DNA from: Oscillospiraceae bacterium
GTDB taxonomy: Bacteria > Bacillota > Clostridia > Oscillospirales > SIG627
Direction: 5' to 3'
Assembly: GCA_015065085.1 (NCBI GenBank)
Contig: SVQW01000015.1
Location: 1-60,776 of the forward strand
Length of the DNA: 60,776 nt
This document shows, one piece after another, positions 24,411 through 34,093 of this stretch. Under the pieces are notes generated by a model that saw only the letters and a list, made by a program, of their open reading frames with translations, did no database searches and was not told the origin of the DNA. Position 1 is the first letter of the stretch, and every line of letters begins with the position of its first letter. Both the position numbers and the translations under genes were made by a program.

Positions 24411-24815
24411 TTATTCCAACAAATTGTATATTTTTCTCCAGTATATGCTATTACAGATTGCTGAAATTGTTTTGACTATTTGAGATATTATACATGTTAA
24501 TGACACCAGAAACAAAATAACAATCAGAAAAGTATCAACAAATTTTTTAATATAATTCATATGCATATAAGGCAATAACAATCTGATTAAACAAAGCGAT
24601 GAAATGGCATAAAAGCCATAATGTAACGCAAGTAATCCAACAGTATCTGCGTAACTGTTCACGTTTTGCGTTTTATCTACTATGCGGTTGTACTTACAAT
24701 ACAGAGCTTTTTTTGAATTGCTCAACATACTTACCTTTTTATTAAATATTTTTAGTCTGTACATGTTTAACTTGTAGCTGTTGCTGACACGAAGATAGTC
24801 GTTTTTTTTACGCAT
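24411..24815 (-). CDS. Small basic two-helix membrane protein, AT-rich, unknown
   Basis: The reading frame codes for 134 residues: a very basic N-terminus rich in Lys, Asn and Tyr, then two hydrophobic helices at about 60-85 and 92-118, and a short basic tail. I do not recognise a family. Base composition is much more AT-rich than neighbours. The outer ATG (24815) has no ribosome site; the ATG at 24728 (105 residues) has AAAAAGG five bases ahead and may be the true start. A perfect minus promoter lies at 24891-24919, facing away from the XRE regulator gene. It may be an accessory or recently acquired gene. Confidence 0.6.
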   Translation of the reverse strand: MRKKNDYLRVSNSYKLNMYRLKIFNKKVSMLSNSKKALYCKYNRIVDKTQNVNSYADTVGLLALHYGFYAISSLCLIRLLLPYMHMNYIKKFVDTFLIVILFLVSLTCIISQIVKTISAICNSIYWRKIYNLLE

Positions 24816-24890
24816 GATTTTATTTATTATGTAGTAATAATAATTAATGTTATGATAATTTTTATTATTTATTTGGTAATATTTATTGTA

Positions 24891-24939
24891 ATTATATCAT
24901 ATAAAAAAATAGTTGTCAAGAGTGTATAATAATTCTTGA
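24891..24939. promoter_or_regulatory. Divergent promoter region with inverted repeat
   Basis: Minus strand: TTGACA (24919-24914), 17 bases, TATAAT (24896-24891), driving the small membrane protein. Plus strand: TATAAT at 24925-24930 ahead of the XRE gene, with no clear -35. TCAAGA (24916-24921) and TCTTGA (24934-24939) form an inverted repeat around the plus -10 and touch the minus -35, a fitting place for the XRE repressor to bind. Confidence 0.6.
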
Positions 24940-24953
24940 GGTGAAAACGTAAA

Positions 24954-25184
24954 ATGAACGATGAATTTGCTCAGAATTATACCAAAATCGGTCTCAAAGT
25001 GTCATATTATAGAAAACTTAAGGGCATGACACAGGAACAGCTTGCAAATAAAATGAATGTTGCTACCAGTTTCATCGGACAGATTGAAGCACCTAATATA
25101 TATAAACCAATAAGCCTTGATACACTTTTCAGAATTGCAAAATGTCTGGAAGTTGAGCCGTATAGATTTTTGGATTTTGAATAA
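24954..25184 (+). CDS. Small XRE-family transcriptional regulator
   Basis: The 76-residue protein is little more than one lambda-repressor-like HTH domain: GLKVSYYRKLKGMTQEQLANKMNV (about 13-36) followed by the recognition segment TSFIGQIEAPN and SLDTLFRIAKCLEVEPYRFLDF. GAGGTG lies 10 bases before the ATG. It is transcribed away from the AT-rich membrane-protein gene and probably regulates both itself and that gene. Its own terminator follows at 25200. Confidence 0.88.
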   Translation: MNDEFAQNYTKIGLKVSYYRKLKGMTQEQLANKMNVATSFIGQIEAPNIYKPISLDTLFRIAKCLEVEPYRFLDFE

Positions 25185-25200
25185 CAGATTACCGACAAAA

Positions 25201-25226
25201 TAACGGTACGCCTTGGCGTACCGTTA
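25201..25226. terminator. Bidirectional terminator after the XRE gene
   Basis: TAACGGTACGCC (25201-25212) pairs with GGCGTACCGTTA (25215-25226), followed by TTTGTGTTT on the plus strand. It separates convergent genes ending at 25184 and 25244. Confidence 0.8.
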
Positions 25227-25243
25227 TTTGTGTTTACTAATGT

Positions 25244-26299
25244 TTAATTGTCTTGAATTTCCATGCACACGTTACATTTATTCTTTATATCAAAAGCTTC
25301 AAAATAGCGCTGTTCCATGGGTATCCAATCGTCAAAAAAACGTTGCGCCATATCGGGATTGCGGTGCAGTATGCGCTTTTTCTGCATTTCGGGGTCGATA
25401 TTCAGAAAAACACTTAAATTGTAATACTTACTAAGCTCCGGACGCATGCAGTATGCACCCTCAATGACAGTCAGCTTTTTGGGGATTATTTCAACTGCGG
25501 GTTGCATTTTCATTGAAGTACAGTCAAAACGGCGGTAATTTACAGTTTTGTTTTCATTAAGCGGTTTAAGTACTTCTTCATGAAACCTTTCATAGTCAAC
25601 ATTTCCGCCGATTTGCTCAAAGCGTTCGGGTGTGCGCTGATGAGGCTGTAAAAAGAAATCGTCCATGTGAAAAACGGTGCAGTCATAAACCTCTCCAAGA
25701 ATTTTTGCAAGAGTGGTTTTTCCGCTTGCCGCGCTACCCTCTATTGCAACAACAGCATTTCCCTTTGAAAGCAGCATGTCAATTCTCGTGAACAGCTCCG
25801 TAAACGGAATGAATTTGTTTGAAATTACACGGTATGCGGGCTGATACTCTTTGTTGAAGCTTTCCGAGTGGTGCAAGGCGGGGTAGCCTTCCGATTTCCA
25901 TTTTTGCACCGCTTTTTCAAACTCGCTTTTGTCAAGCGGTATGGCACCGTCCGAAATAAGCCTTTTCAGAACGGCAAGCTTTTCTTCAAGAAGATTTTCA
26001 CTTTGCTTGGAGCATTTTGAGGAAAGGTAAAACAGCTTGGCGAATGTTTCACGGCTCATGCCGTTGTTTATAAATCCAAGCCACACACGACTGTAATCCC
26101 CGTCAAGCACTTCAATAAGCTCTTTTGCGCGGGGCTTTTGTTCCAGCTCCTCAGATATGCGTTTCAGTACATCACGATAATCTGAAATCATGTGCTCACA
26201 GCCGAAACAACTCTGGTGCAGAAATTTGAAAAGGTCGCCGATTTGTGCTTTATTATATGTATTAAAGTGGGTGATAAGTCTGTTGCGGGTAGAGCACAT
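25244..26299 (-). CDS. Uridine kinase-like P-loop protein with extra N-terminal domain
   Basis: The protein has 351 residues. The C-terminal half (about 180-345) is a uridine-kinase/nucleoside-kinase-type P-loop domain: Walker A EGSAASGKTTL (about 188), HMDDFFLQPHQRTPERF (about 215) with the substrate-binding Asp pair, and VIEGAYCM (about 280). The N-terminal 150 residues are a helical domain with DYSRVWLGFINNGMSRETFAKLF, seen in relatives but without a known role. GAGGAG precedes the ATG. It follows the ECF S-component by 14 bases, so it may phosphorylate the imported compound. The substrate, perhaps a nucleoside, is inferred. Confidence 0.82.
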   Translation of the reverse strand: MCSTRNRLITHFNTYNKAQIGDLFKFLHQSCFGCEHMISDYRDVLKRISEELEQKPRAKELIEVLDGDYSRVWLGFINNGMSRETFAKLFYLSSKCSKQSENLLEEKLAVLKRLISDGAIPLDKSEFEKAVQKWKSEGYPALHHSESFNKEYQPAYRVISNKFIPFTELFTRIDMLLSKGNAVVAIEGSAASGKTTLAKILGEVYDCTVFHMDDFFLQPHQRTPERFEQIGGNVDYERFHEEVLKPLNENKTVNYRRFDCTSMKMQPAVEIIPKKLTVIEGAYCMRPELSKYYNLSVFLNIDPEMQKKRILHRNPDMAQRFFDDWIPMEQRYFEAFDIKNKCNVCMEIQDN

Positions 26300-26313
26300 T
26301 TATAAAATTCTCC

Positions 26314-26850
26314 TCAGCAAAGCTTTTTGAAAACAGGTGTTTTTTCAAGGACAATGACAATAATGGGTACAAGTATAATTTGGATTACAATACCGGGAAT
26401 TGCATTGGTGAAAGCGCCCGCAACGAATGCGGAAAGCCCGAAAGTGTTTCCTGCCATGCCCATGCAAACAAACATTGCTGCTCCCCATACCAGTCTGCCC
26501 AGTATCATTGAAATAATGAGGGAGCAGTATATAAAGGGGATTCTTTTTGGGAAAAGCTTATAGAGAATACCGCAAAGAGCGCCGTAGGCGGCAAGCTCAA
26601 AAGCCATGCATATTGCAGTAAGTATGGGCGGCATACCCAACATAAGCGAACGCATCAGCGGAGCTATAACACCCACTGCCAGTCCCCAGTGCCAACCGCA
26701 GATAAATCCGCATAAAAGAACGGGAATATGCATAGGACAAAGCATAGAGCCTATTTCGGGTATTTGTCCTGTCAGAAATGGCATTACATAAGCCAGTGCT
26801 GCAAAAAATGCTGCCAACACCATTTTCAGAATATGTGTTTTTGTTTTCAT
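26314..26850 (-). CDS. ECF transporter S-component, substrate unknown
   Basis: The 178-residue protein has about six hydrophobic helices. The segments GSMLCPMHIPVLLCGFICGW (about residue 33) and PLMRSLMLGMPPILTAICMAFELAAYG (about 68) fit ECF substrate-binding subunits. No EcfA/T genes are nearby. Start 26850 (MKTKTHIL) has AAAGGAAG ahead; the longer frame runs back into the leader hairpin and is rejected. It is cotranscribed with the downstream kinase-like gene from the promoter at 26994-27022. A vitamin or nucleoside-like substrate that is trapped by phosphorylation is inference. Confidence 0.82.
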   Translation of the reverse strand: MKTKTHILKMVLAAFFAALAYVMPFLTGQIPEIGSMLCPMHIPVLLCGFICGWHWGLAVGVIAPLMRSLMLGMPPILTAICMAFELAAYGALCGILYKLFPKRIPFIYCSLIISMILGRLVWGAAMFVCMGMAGNTFGLSAFVAGAFTNAIPGIVIQIILVPIIVIVLEKTPVFKKLC

Positions 26851-26987
26851 GTTTCTTCCTTTCTGTGCATTACACAAACCAAAAGACATACGCCGACCTT
26901 GTGGACGGCATATGTCTTGTGACATAAATTCATAAATGAAAGTGTTATCGGCTTGTGCCGCGGAAGTAAACTTGTGTTTACAAACTA
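26851..26987 (-). promoter_or_regulatory. Structured leader with terminator-like hairpin, candidate riboswitch
   Basis: The 5' leader of the ECF/kinase transcript is about 137 bases. It contains a small CGGC/GCCG hairpin, a TTCAT/ATGAA hairpin and, nearest the gene, a 12-bp stem (26884-26895 with 26906-26917, one G-T) followed by TTTT on the minus strand. The hexamer CACAAG occurs four times on that strand (complements at 26898, 26916, 26952 and 26971), twice in hairpin loops. I could not match it to a known aptamer. Confidence 0.5.
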
Positions 26988-26993
26988 CGGTAT

Positions 26994-27022
26994 ATTATAT
27001 CATATGAATCCCGAATTGTCAA
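26994..27022 (-). promoter_or_regulatory. Consensus promoter of the ECF/kinase operon
   Basis: Minus strand TTGACA (27022-27017), 17 bases, TATAAT (26999-26994), a perfect sigma-A match giving a long leader. Confidence 0.85.
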
Positions 27023-27032
27023 TGAGTATATG

Positions 27033-27443
27033 TTATTTCCGGATTATATTCTCTATTTTCTTAAGTGCATCGTTTATCATGTCACTCACATTCATACCGT
27101 CCACGCCCGCGATAAGATTGTTACAGCGATTTGCGGGAATGAGGATTTTGACAGCATTGCTTTGCGAGACGGCGAGAGCCATATCGGGCGTTATTTCACC
27201 CAGCATGGAGTCCGCAATCACAATGCCTATCGGACCCACAATTATGTCAGCTGTACGGCAATTTACGACCACGGCATTTTCACCGGTGGCACATAGCTTT
27301 GCACCGCCCTTTATCATGGCGGAGGTCGCAATGGTATTAGTTCCCACCGCAACAAGCTCGATATCTTTAAAACGCGCCAGAATAGATTCGCACAGCTCTT
27401 TGCCCAGCTTTCCGCCCTGACCGTCTATAAGCAGAATTTTCAT
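27033..27443 (-). CDS. DUF3842 family protein
   Basis: The 136-residue protein begins MKILLIDGQGGKLGKELCESI, with an NAD(P)- or nucleotide-binding-like GxGG start, and continues with ELVAVGTNTIATSAMIKGGA and VGPIGIVIADSMLGEITP. This matches DUF3842, a small conserved Clostridia family without a known function. Start 27443 has AGAGGTAA ahead; the frame's upstream part overlaps the guaB terminator. It follows guaB on the same strand, behind a terminator. Confidence 0.75.
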   Translation of the reverse strand: MKILLIDGQGGKLGKELCESILARFKDIELVAVGTNTIATSAMIKGGAKLCATGENAVVVNCRTADIIVGPIGIVIADSMLGEITPDMALAVSQSNAVKILIPANRCNNLIAGVDGMNVSDMINDALKKIENIIRK

Positions 27444-27459
27444 ATTGTTACCTCTAAAT

Positions 27460-27488
27460 ACAGGGAACGACATTTTGTCGTTCCCTGT
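27460..27488 (-). terminator. Terminator of guaB
   Basis: CAGGGAACGAC pairs with GTCGTTCCCTG around a short loop, just past the guaB stop. Minus-strand transcription reads into TATTT. The T-run is short, so some read-through into the DUF3842 gene is possible. Confidence 0.7.
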
Positions 27489-27497
27489 CAGTTACAT

Positions 27498-29578
<2,081 letters not shown>

Positions 29579-29600
29579 TGGTTTAGTCCTTTCGAAACTT

Positions 29601-30548
29601 TTATGTATTTTCACCCATACTTCTGGCAACTGCGGCTTTGAAAAATTCGTCTGCATCATGGCTCTTGCTGTCCGCTTCGCTTTTTTGTGACGAAGTTTCG
29701 ACAAGCTGAGAGACATTCAGTATTCCGCGCTGATGCCAGCTTTCAAGGATGGAATTCATGTATTTGAGAGAGGGCTTTGAAATGCGGTCCACAGTTATCT
29801 CATACGCTTTTTCAACCAGACAAAAGTCAATACTCCACTCCTTGAACCATACGCCTATAAGTTTTTTCTCCGAAGGCGTCAGTTCCCTTGAAGTAAATCC
29901 GCACAGTTTACGGAGCTTATGCTCTTGCTCGTTATACCTAAGCTTTGCACCGAGATAATCCTCTACATCGCTGTAACGGGTTATGTTGTTGTCGCTCATG
30001 GTTATGAGTATTTTTTCCATGTACCCCAACGACGGCTTTTCAATTATACAGCAGTGCTCCGCGACCAGCATAATGATGTCGGGCTCAAAGCCGAGATTGT
30101 CGTAAAAGGAGTACAGCATAGAAAGCTGAGAGGGGTTAAAAAGCTTGTTAAACTTGTGTTGGCAGAAATCCACCAGTGCTTTCATGCCCGTTGTGTTTTC
30201 GATAGCCTGAGCAACCTGTGCCGCAGGATAAATGGGACGCGCACCCGGTTTTTTCACAACAGTATTTTGTTCCTCTGAAGCGGAATTTTTGCTTTTGAGA
30301 GCTTTTGCGCTTTTAATTATTCCTGCGCCTCTCCAAAATGCCAGGGAAAAATTCACTTCCTCATCGGAAAGAGAGAGCTTTTCGGCAATTTCATGAATAT
30401 TCTCGGCGTCAAAACCGTTTTTTAACTCGGAATAAAGAAAAATTATGACCTTCAAGTCGCTTTCCGAGGCGCCTGCAAGATGAGGCAGGATGTCGCGCGG
30501 TAAGCCGAATATTCCGTCATTTTCTGCCGACTTCAAAATATAAGGCAT
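29601..30548 (-). CDS. DnaD-domain replication protein
   Basis: The 315-residue protein carries two DnaD/DnaB_2-like helical domains: one at about 115-190 (MKALVDFCQHKFNKLFNPSQ, then SLGYMEKIL) and one at about 205-285 (LTPSEKKLIGVWFKEW, then SLKYMNSILESWHQRGI). The aromatic Y-x-x-x-I-L-x-x-W element is the family mark. An N-terminal winged-helix-like region precedes. The family takes part in replication restart and initiation in Bacillota. AAAGGA precedes the ATG; a promoter lies at 30594-30622. Confidence 0.87.
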   Translation of the reverse strand: MPYILKSAENDGIFGLPRDILPHLAGASESDLKVIIFLYSELKNGFDAENIHEIAEKLSLSDEEVNFSLAFWRGAGIIKSAKALKSKNSASEEQNTVVKKPGARPIYPAAQVAQAIENTTGMKALVDFCQHKFNKLFNPSQLSMLYSFYDNLGFEPDIIMLVAEHCCIIEKPSLGYMEKILITMSDNNITRYSDVEDYLGAKLRYNEQEHKLRKLCGFTSRELTPSEKKLIGVWFKEWSIDFCLVEKAYEITVDRISKPSLKYMNSILESWHQRGILNVSQLVETSSQKSEADSKSHDADEFFKAAVARSMGENT

Positions 30549-30593
30549 ATCCGTCTTTCCTTTCTCACCGCAGATTTTAGAATATTTACATCT

Positions 30594-30622
30594 ATTATAA
30601 CATAAATCTTGACAAAATTCAA
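30594..30622 (-). promoter_or_regulatory. Promoter of the dnaD-like/maf/guaB operon
   Basis: Minus strand TTGAAT (30622-30617), 17 bases, TATAAT (30599-30594), 46 bases before the start codon. Confidence 0.7.
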
Positions 30623-30688
30623 TATGTATTATGAAAAAAAGAGGTATATCTCACAATTATCTTTTGTGCTTTTTTATGAATAAAAGAA

Positions 30689-30713
30689 GCGCCGTGTGTT
30701 TTTCACACGGCGC
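30689..30713 (-). terminator. Terminator of the aldolase gene
   Basis: GCGCCGTGTG (30689-30698) pairs perfectly with CACACGGCGC (30704-30713); on the minus strand it is followed by TTCTTTTA. Confidence 0.85.
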
Positions 30714-30728
30714 ATGATTTTCAGTTGA

Positions 30729-31694
30729 TTAAAGAGTGTTTGCAGAGCCGAGAACGTCCTTGATTTTGTGAGCAACCATAGCCTTAACCTCGGAACGTGC
30801 AACGGTGAGGTAGGTTCTGGGGTCAAATACGTCGGGCTGGTCGTGCATTACACGGCGGATACCTGCAGTCATGGCAAGACGGATATCGGAGTCGATATTA
30901 ATCTTGCAAACTGCAAGAGAAGCTGCCTTTCTGAGCTGTTCCTCGGGAATACCTACTGCATCGGGAAGTGCGCCGCCGATGGAGTTGATTTCCTTAACGT
31001 GAGCCTGAGAAACAGAAGAAGCACCGTGAAGAACGATAGGGAAGCCGGGAATTCTCTTCATGATTTCTTCGAGAATGTCAAAGCGCAGCGGAGGGGGAAC
31101 AAGAATGCCCTCTTCGTTTCTGGTGCACTGCTCGGGCTTGAATTTGTAAGCACCGTGAGAAGTACCGATAGCGATGGCAAGAGAGTCAACACCGGTCTTT
31201 TCAACGAATTCTTCGACTTCTTCGGGACGGGTGTAGGAGGAGTCTTCATCGGAAACATTTACATCGTCCTCAACGCCTGCAAGTCTGCCCAGCTCGCCTT
31301 CAACAACAACGCCGCGTGCGTGAGCATATTCAACTACTTTCTTGGTAACGGCAATGTTATCTTCAAAGGTGTGATGAGAGCCGTCGATCATAACGGAGGT
31401 AAAACCACCGTCGATACAAGCTTTGCAAATTTCGAAATCAGCGCCGTGGTCAAGGTGAAGAGCGAGGTCGATACCGGAATCGGCGATAGCCGCCTTTGCA
31501 AGAGCGAGGAGGTATTCCTGCTTTGCATACTTTCTTGCGCCTGCGGAAACCTGAAGAATTACAGGGCTCTTAAGCTCTCCTGCGGCTTCGGTAATAGCCT
31601 GGATGATCTCCATGTTGTTGATGTTGAACGCGCCGATAGCGTATTTACCGGCGTAAGCTTTTTTGAACATTTCGGTTGTATTAACCAATGCCAT
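30729..31694 (-). CDS. fba: Class II fructose-1,6-bisphosphate aldolase
   Basis: The 321-residue enzyme cleaves fructose-1,6-bisphosphate to DHAP and glyceraldehyde-3-phosphate. The zinc-ligand and catalytic motifs are visible: LALHLDHGADFE (about 78-89), SVMIDGSHHTFEDN (about 104), VEGELGRLAGVED (about 134), SLAIAIGTSHGAYKF (about 174), VLHGASSV (about 226) and CKINIDSDIR (about 267). AGGTG lies 9 bases before the ATG. It stands alone. A weak TTGCTT/TATAAT promoter may lie near 31736-31763. A second, shorter class II aldolase gene is at 53783. Confidence 0.95.
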   Translation of the reverse strand: MALVNTTEMFKKAYAGKYAIGAFNINNMEIIQAITEAAGELKSPVILQVSAGARKYAKQEYLLALAKAAIADSGIDLALHLDHGADFEICKACIDGGFTSVMIDGSHHTFEDNIAVTKKVVEYAHARGVVVEGELGRLAGVEDDVNVSDEDSSYTRPEEVEEFVEKTGVDSLAIAIGTSHGAYKFKPEQCTRNEEGILVPPPLRFDILEEIMKRIPGFPIVLHGASSVSQAHVKEINSIGGALPDAVGIPEEQLRKAASLAVCKINIDSDIRLAMTAGIRRVMHDQPDVFDPRTYLTVARSEVKAMVAHKIKDVLGSANTL

Positions 31695-31836
31695 TGTGAA
31701 AACACCTGTCTTTCATAATATTATATATAACAGATATATTATACATTTTTTGTGCAAAAAAGCAATAGAATTTCCGAAATTCACAGAAATTTTTCATTTG
31801 TGCTTTCAGAAACGGTTTGATAATGGAAAGATAGTA

Positions 31837-31865
31837 TTGTAATTAAATAGGTTTTATGATAGAAT
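31837..31865 (+). promoter_or_regulatory. Likely promoter of the second PHP gene
   Basis: TTGTAA (31837-31842), 17 bases, TAGAAT (31860-31865), about 33 bases before the start at 31898. Confidence 0.5.
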
Positions 31866-31897
31866 AGATGCATAGGAAAAGCAAGGGAGATATTACT

Positions 31898-32983
31898 ATG
31901 AAACACATTGTTCCCGGGGTTCAATTTCCCCTTGATACTCATGAACGCACCGAATCGGATTTTACCGAACTGGATCGCTTGTACAGCGGTAAAAAGGCAT
32001 ACTTCGGTGACTTTCACGCCCATGCCGCAACAGGCGGCACCAGTGACGGAGAAACAACGCTTTCCGAATGGAAACAAGCTATGGAAAAAATGAATATGGA
32101 TTTTGTAGGTATAATGGATCACCGCCAGGTTCGCCATATGTATCTTGACGAATTCGATCCGTCATTTTTTCTGTATGGGACCGAGCCGGCGGGCGTATGG
32201 CATGAGCCAAGACTGGTTTTTCACTATCTCATGATTTTTCCACAGCGCGGAACTTTGGAAAAAATACTGGAAGAATTTCCTGATGTATTTGAATTTGAAG
32301 GCACAAGCGAGGGACATTTCAAGTACATACGTGTTGATAAGAACCGTTTTATGCAGGTTAAAGATGCGGTTATTGAAGCGGGCGGCGCGTTCATCCACGC
32401 TCACCCGAAGCAGCAGATGGAGAGCACCAATGTTGATGATTTCAATTTTGGTGACGGCACAGGAATGGAAATAATATATACCACCACCTTTAACGACCCG
32501 CTCAATCCTCATACTGTTGCAAACTACAAGTTGTGGACGGAGCTGTTGTCTAAAGGCGTGAAAATGTACAATACTGCCACAAAGGATGCCCACGGAGCTC
32601 CCGGTATCAGCGGTCTGAATGCGGTTTATGCCGCGGAAAAGCACGCCTCGGATATTGCAATGTGCGTCGCAAAGGGAAATGTGAATTCGGGAATTGCGGC
32701 AGTAAAAATGTGCATCGGTGAGGCTTGTGTCGGCGCGACAGCAAAATACGAGGATGGAATGGAGCTTCAGCTTAAGGTTGACGATTTCCATTCAAGCTTC
32801 GATGTGGCGGGCAATTACCGTGTGGATATTATTACCGATAAGGGAATTGCGTATTCCGCACCCCTTACCCCGGATTTTGCGGTAAGTCTTAAGGTGAAAA
32901 AGCGCGCTTTTTACCGTGCCGAAATACTACGTGAATGTGATGGTGCGCCCATGGCAATCGGAAACCCGATATGGCTTGACTGA
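31898..32983 (+). CDS. PHP-domain hydrolase (CehA/McbA-like)
   Basis: The 361-residue protein has PHP metal motifs AYFGDFHAHAATGG (about residue 34), GIMDHRQVRHMY (about 72), AFIHAHPKQQME (about 165) and the late TKDAHGAPG (about 230). The last 90 residues are beta-rich (KYEDGMELQLKVDD onward) and may be a small accessory domain. It is a distant relative of the protein at 2865 but lacks the discoidin region and any signal peptide. AAGGGAGA precedes the ATG at 31898, and an upstream in-frame ATG at 31868 lacks one. The substrate is unknown. Confidence 0.8.
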   Translation: MKHIVPGVQFPLDTHERTESDFTELDRLYSGKKAYFGDFHAHAATGGTSDGETTLSEWKQAMEKMNMDFVGIMDHRQVRHMYLDEFDPSFFLYGTEPAGVWHEPRLVFHYLMIFPQRGTLEKILEEFPDVFEFEGTSEGHFKYIRVDKNRFMQVKDAVIEAGGAFIHAHPKQQMESTNVDDFNFGDGTGMEIIYTTTFNDPLNPHTVANYKLWTELLSKGVKMYNTATKDAHGAPGISGLNAVYAAEKHASDIAMCVAKGNVNSGIAAVKMCIGEACVGATAKYEDGMELQLKVDDFHSSFDVAGNYRVDIITDKGIAYSAPLTPDFAVSLKVKKRAFYRAEILRECDGAPMAIGNPIWLD

Positions 32984-32987
32984 TATT

Positions 32988-33021
32988 AAAAAGGTATTAT
33001 GCCGAGGCATAATACCTTTTT
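32988..33021. terminator. Bidirectional terminator
   Basis: A 16-bp perfect stem (32988-33003 with 33006-33021), including its A and T runs, lies between convergent genes ending at 32983 and 33026. Confidence 0.85.
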
Positions 33022-33025
33022 GTCA

Positions 33026-33904
33026 TTATACTGCCTGCCATACTATACGGTTGCCATCGATGGAGCAGGTGATTTTTCCGCTTTCCTTAAGCCACGCAAG
33101 ATATGAACGCAGGGTACTGCCAATGAGTACGTATTGCTCATAGGTCATGGTGAGGGCGTAATGAGTGAAAACACTGTCAAGCAATTCTTCAAAGGTCACG
33201 GGCTTACTGCACAGAGTAACTATTTCCGTTGCTATTGACATCACTTTGTCACGGTTCAGCTTGGCTAAATCGGAAATATCCTTTGTCGGCTGCGCGTGAG
33301 AGGGGATATATACCGAAGCGGTTATGCTTGGCAGAGCTTCCAGTGTTTTAAGGTAAGCCTCTGCATCATAAAGAAACGACAGATGATATTTTTCGAGTGC
33401 TGTTTCACTTGAAAGACAGTCGGCAATAAAAAATGTTCCGTCGGGTAATTTAAAGCCCACCATGTCAAAAAAATGACCCGGCAGAGGGATTATTTCCACT
33501 TCTTTCGGAAAATCCGCATCCTCAAAGGAGCTCACATCACATGGCTGAGCCATTAAGAATTTGTGCTTCAATTCAGAAAACGGAAAACCGCCGTACAGAA
33601 AAGCAGGCTCGAGAATTGGATTTTTAGTGAAAGCGGCTTCAATTCCACCTGCAAAAACTTTACAGCCGTATTGGCTCTGAAGGTAGGCGCATCCGCCGAT
33701 GTGGTCGGCATTGGAATGCGTGATGAGTATTCCCTTGAGACACCAGCCCTGCTCGTCAAGAATTTTTTTGCAACGACGGCCCGCATCCTTGTCGTTTCCG
33801 CTGTCGATAAGGTATGCGTCACAGTCGTTTTTCAGATAAATTCCTATTTTGGCAGGGGATTGTATGTAATATGAAATGTCGCTGATTTTAACAAGCTCGT
33901 ACAT
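33026..33904 (-). CDS. Metallo-beta-lactamase fold hydrolase with C-terminal winged helix
   Basis: The 292-residue protein has the MBL motif THSNADHIGG (about residue 62; the first His position of HxHxDH is replaced, reading H-S-N-A-D-H), PLPGHFFDMVGF (about 138), FFIADCLSS (about 157) and SVYIPSHAQPT (about 198). The C-terminal 90 residues (VTFEELLDSVFTHYALT onward) look like the winged-helix extension of LACTB2-type MBL proteins. A GGAG site precedes the ATG. It is a single-gene unit with promoter and terminator of its own. The substrate is unknown. Confidence 0.83.
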   Translation of the reverse strand: MYELVKISDISYYIQSPAKIGIYLKNDCDAYLIDSGNDKDAGRRCKKILDEQGWCLKGILITHSNADHIGGCAYLQSQYGCKVFAGGIEAAFTKNPILEPAFLYGGFPFSELKHKFLMAQPCDVSSFEDADFPKEVEIIPLPGHFFDMVGFKLPDGTFFIADCLSSETALEKYHLSFLYDAEAYLKTLEALPSITASVYIPSHAQPTKDISDLAKLNRDKVMSIATEIVTLCSKPVTFEELLDSVFTHYALTMTYEQYVLIGSTLRSYLAWLKESGKITCSIDGNRIVWQAV

Positions 33905-33932
33905 GTTATCACTCCGTAAAATTATTTTGTAC

Positions 33933-33961
33933 AGTATACATCATTTTTACAATATTGTCGA
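33933..33961 (-). promoter_or_regulatory. Promoter of the MBL hydrolase gene
   Basis: Minus strand TCGACA (33961-33956), 17 bases, TATACT (33938-33933), about 30 bases before the start codon. Confidence 0.65.
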
Positions 33962-34020
33962 GCTTTTTCAAAAAAATACACAATAAAACTGCAAATTCCA
34001 CAAATATTGCAATATATTTG

Positions 34021-34049
34021 TTGACTTTTTATTATGTATGATGTAGAAT
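34021..34049 (+). promoter_or_regulatory. Promoter of the glucosamine-6-phosphate deaminase gene
   Basis: TTGACT (34021-34026), 17 bases, TAGAAT (34044-34049), about 45 bases before the start codon. Confidence 0.75.
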
Positions 34050-34093
34050 ATAAATACAAGTTGAAAATATGTTTTTTAAAAGGAGATAGAATT

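Noticed and set aside
24411..24815. Assignment of the two-helix protein to the SLATT defence-effector family
   Set aside because: The membrane pair is similar in kind, but its position at the C-terminus and the lack of recognisable conserved residues do not support naming it.
30768..31718. 316-codon plus-strand frame opposite fba
   Set aside because: Antisense shadow of the aldolase gene; no ribosome site and no domain-like sequence.
33026..33904. Pseudogene call because the MBL motif lacks its first histidine
   Set aside because: The frame is full length, the other metal ligands are kept, and single-ligand variation occurs in this superfamily.
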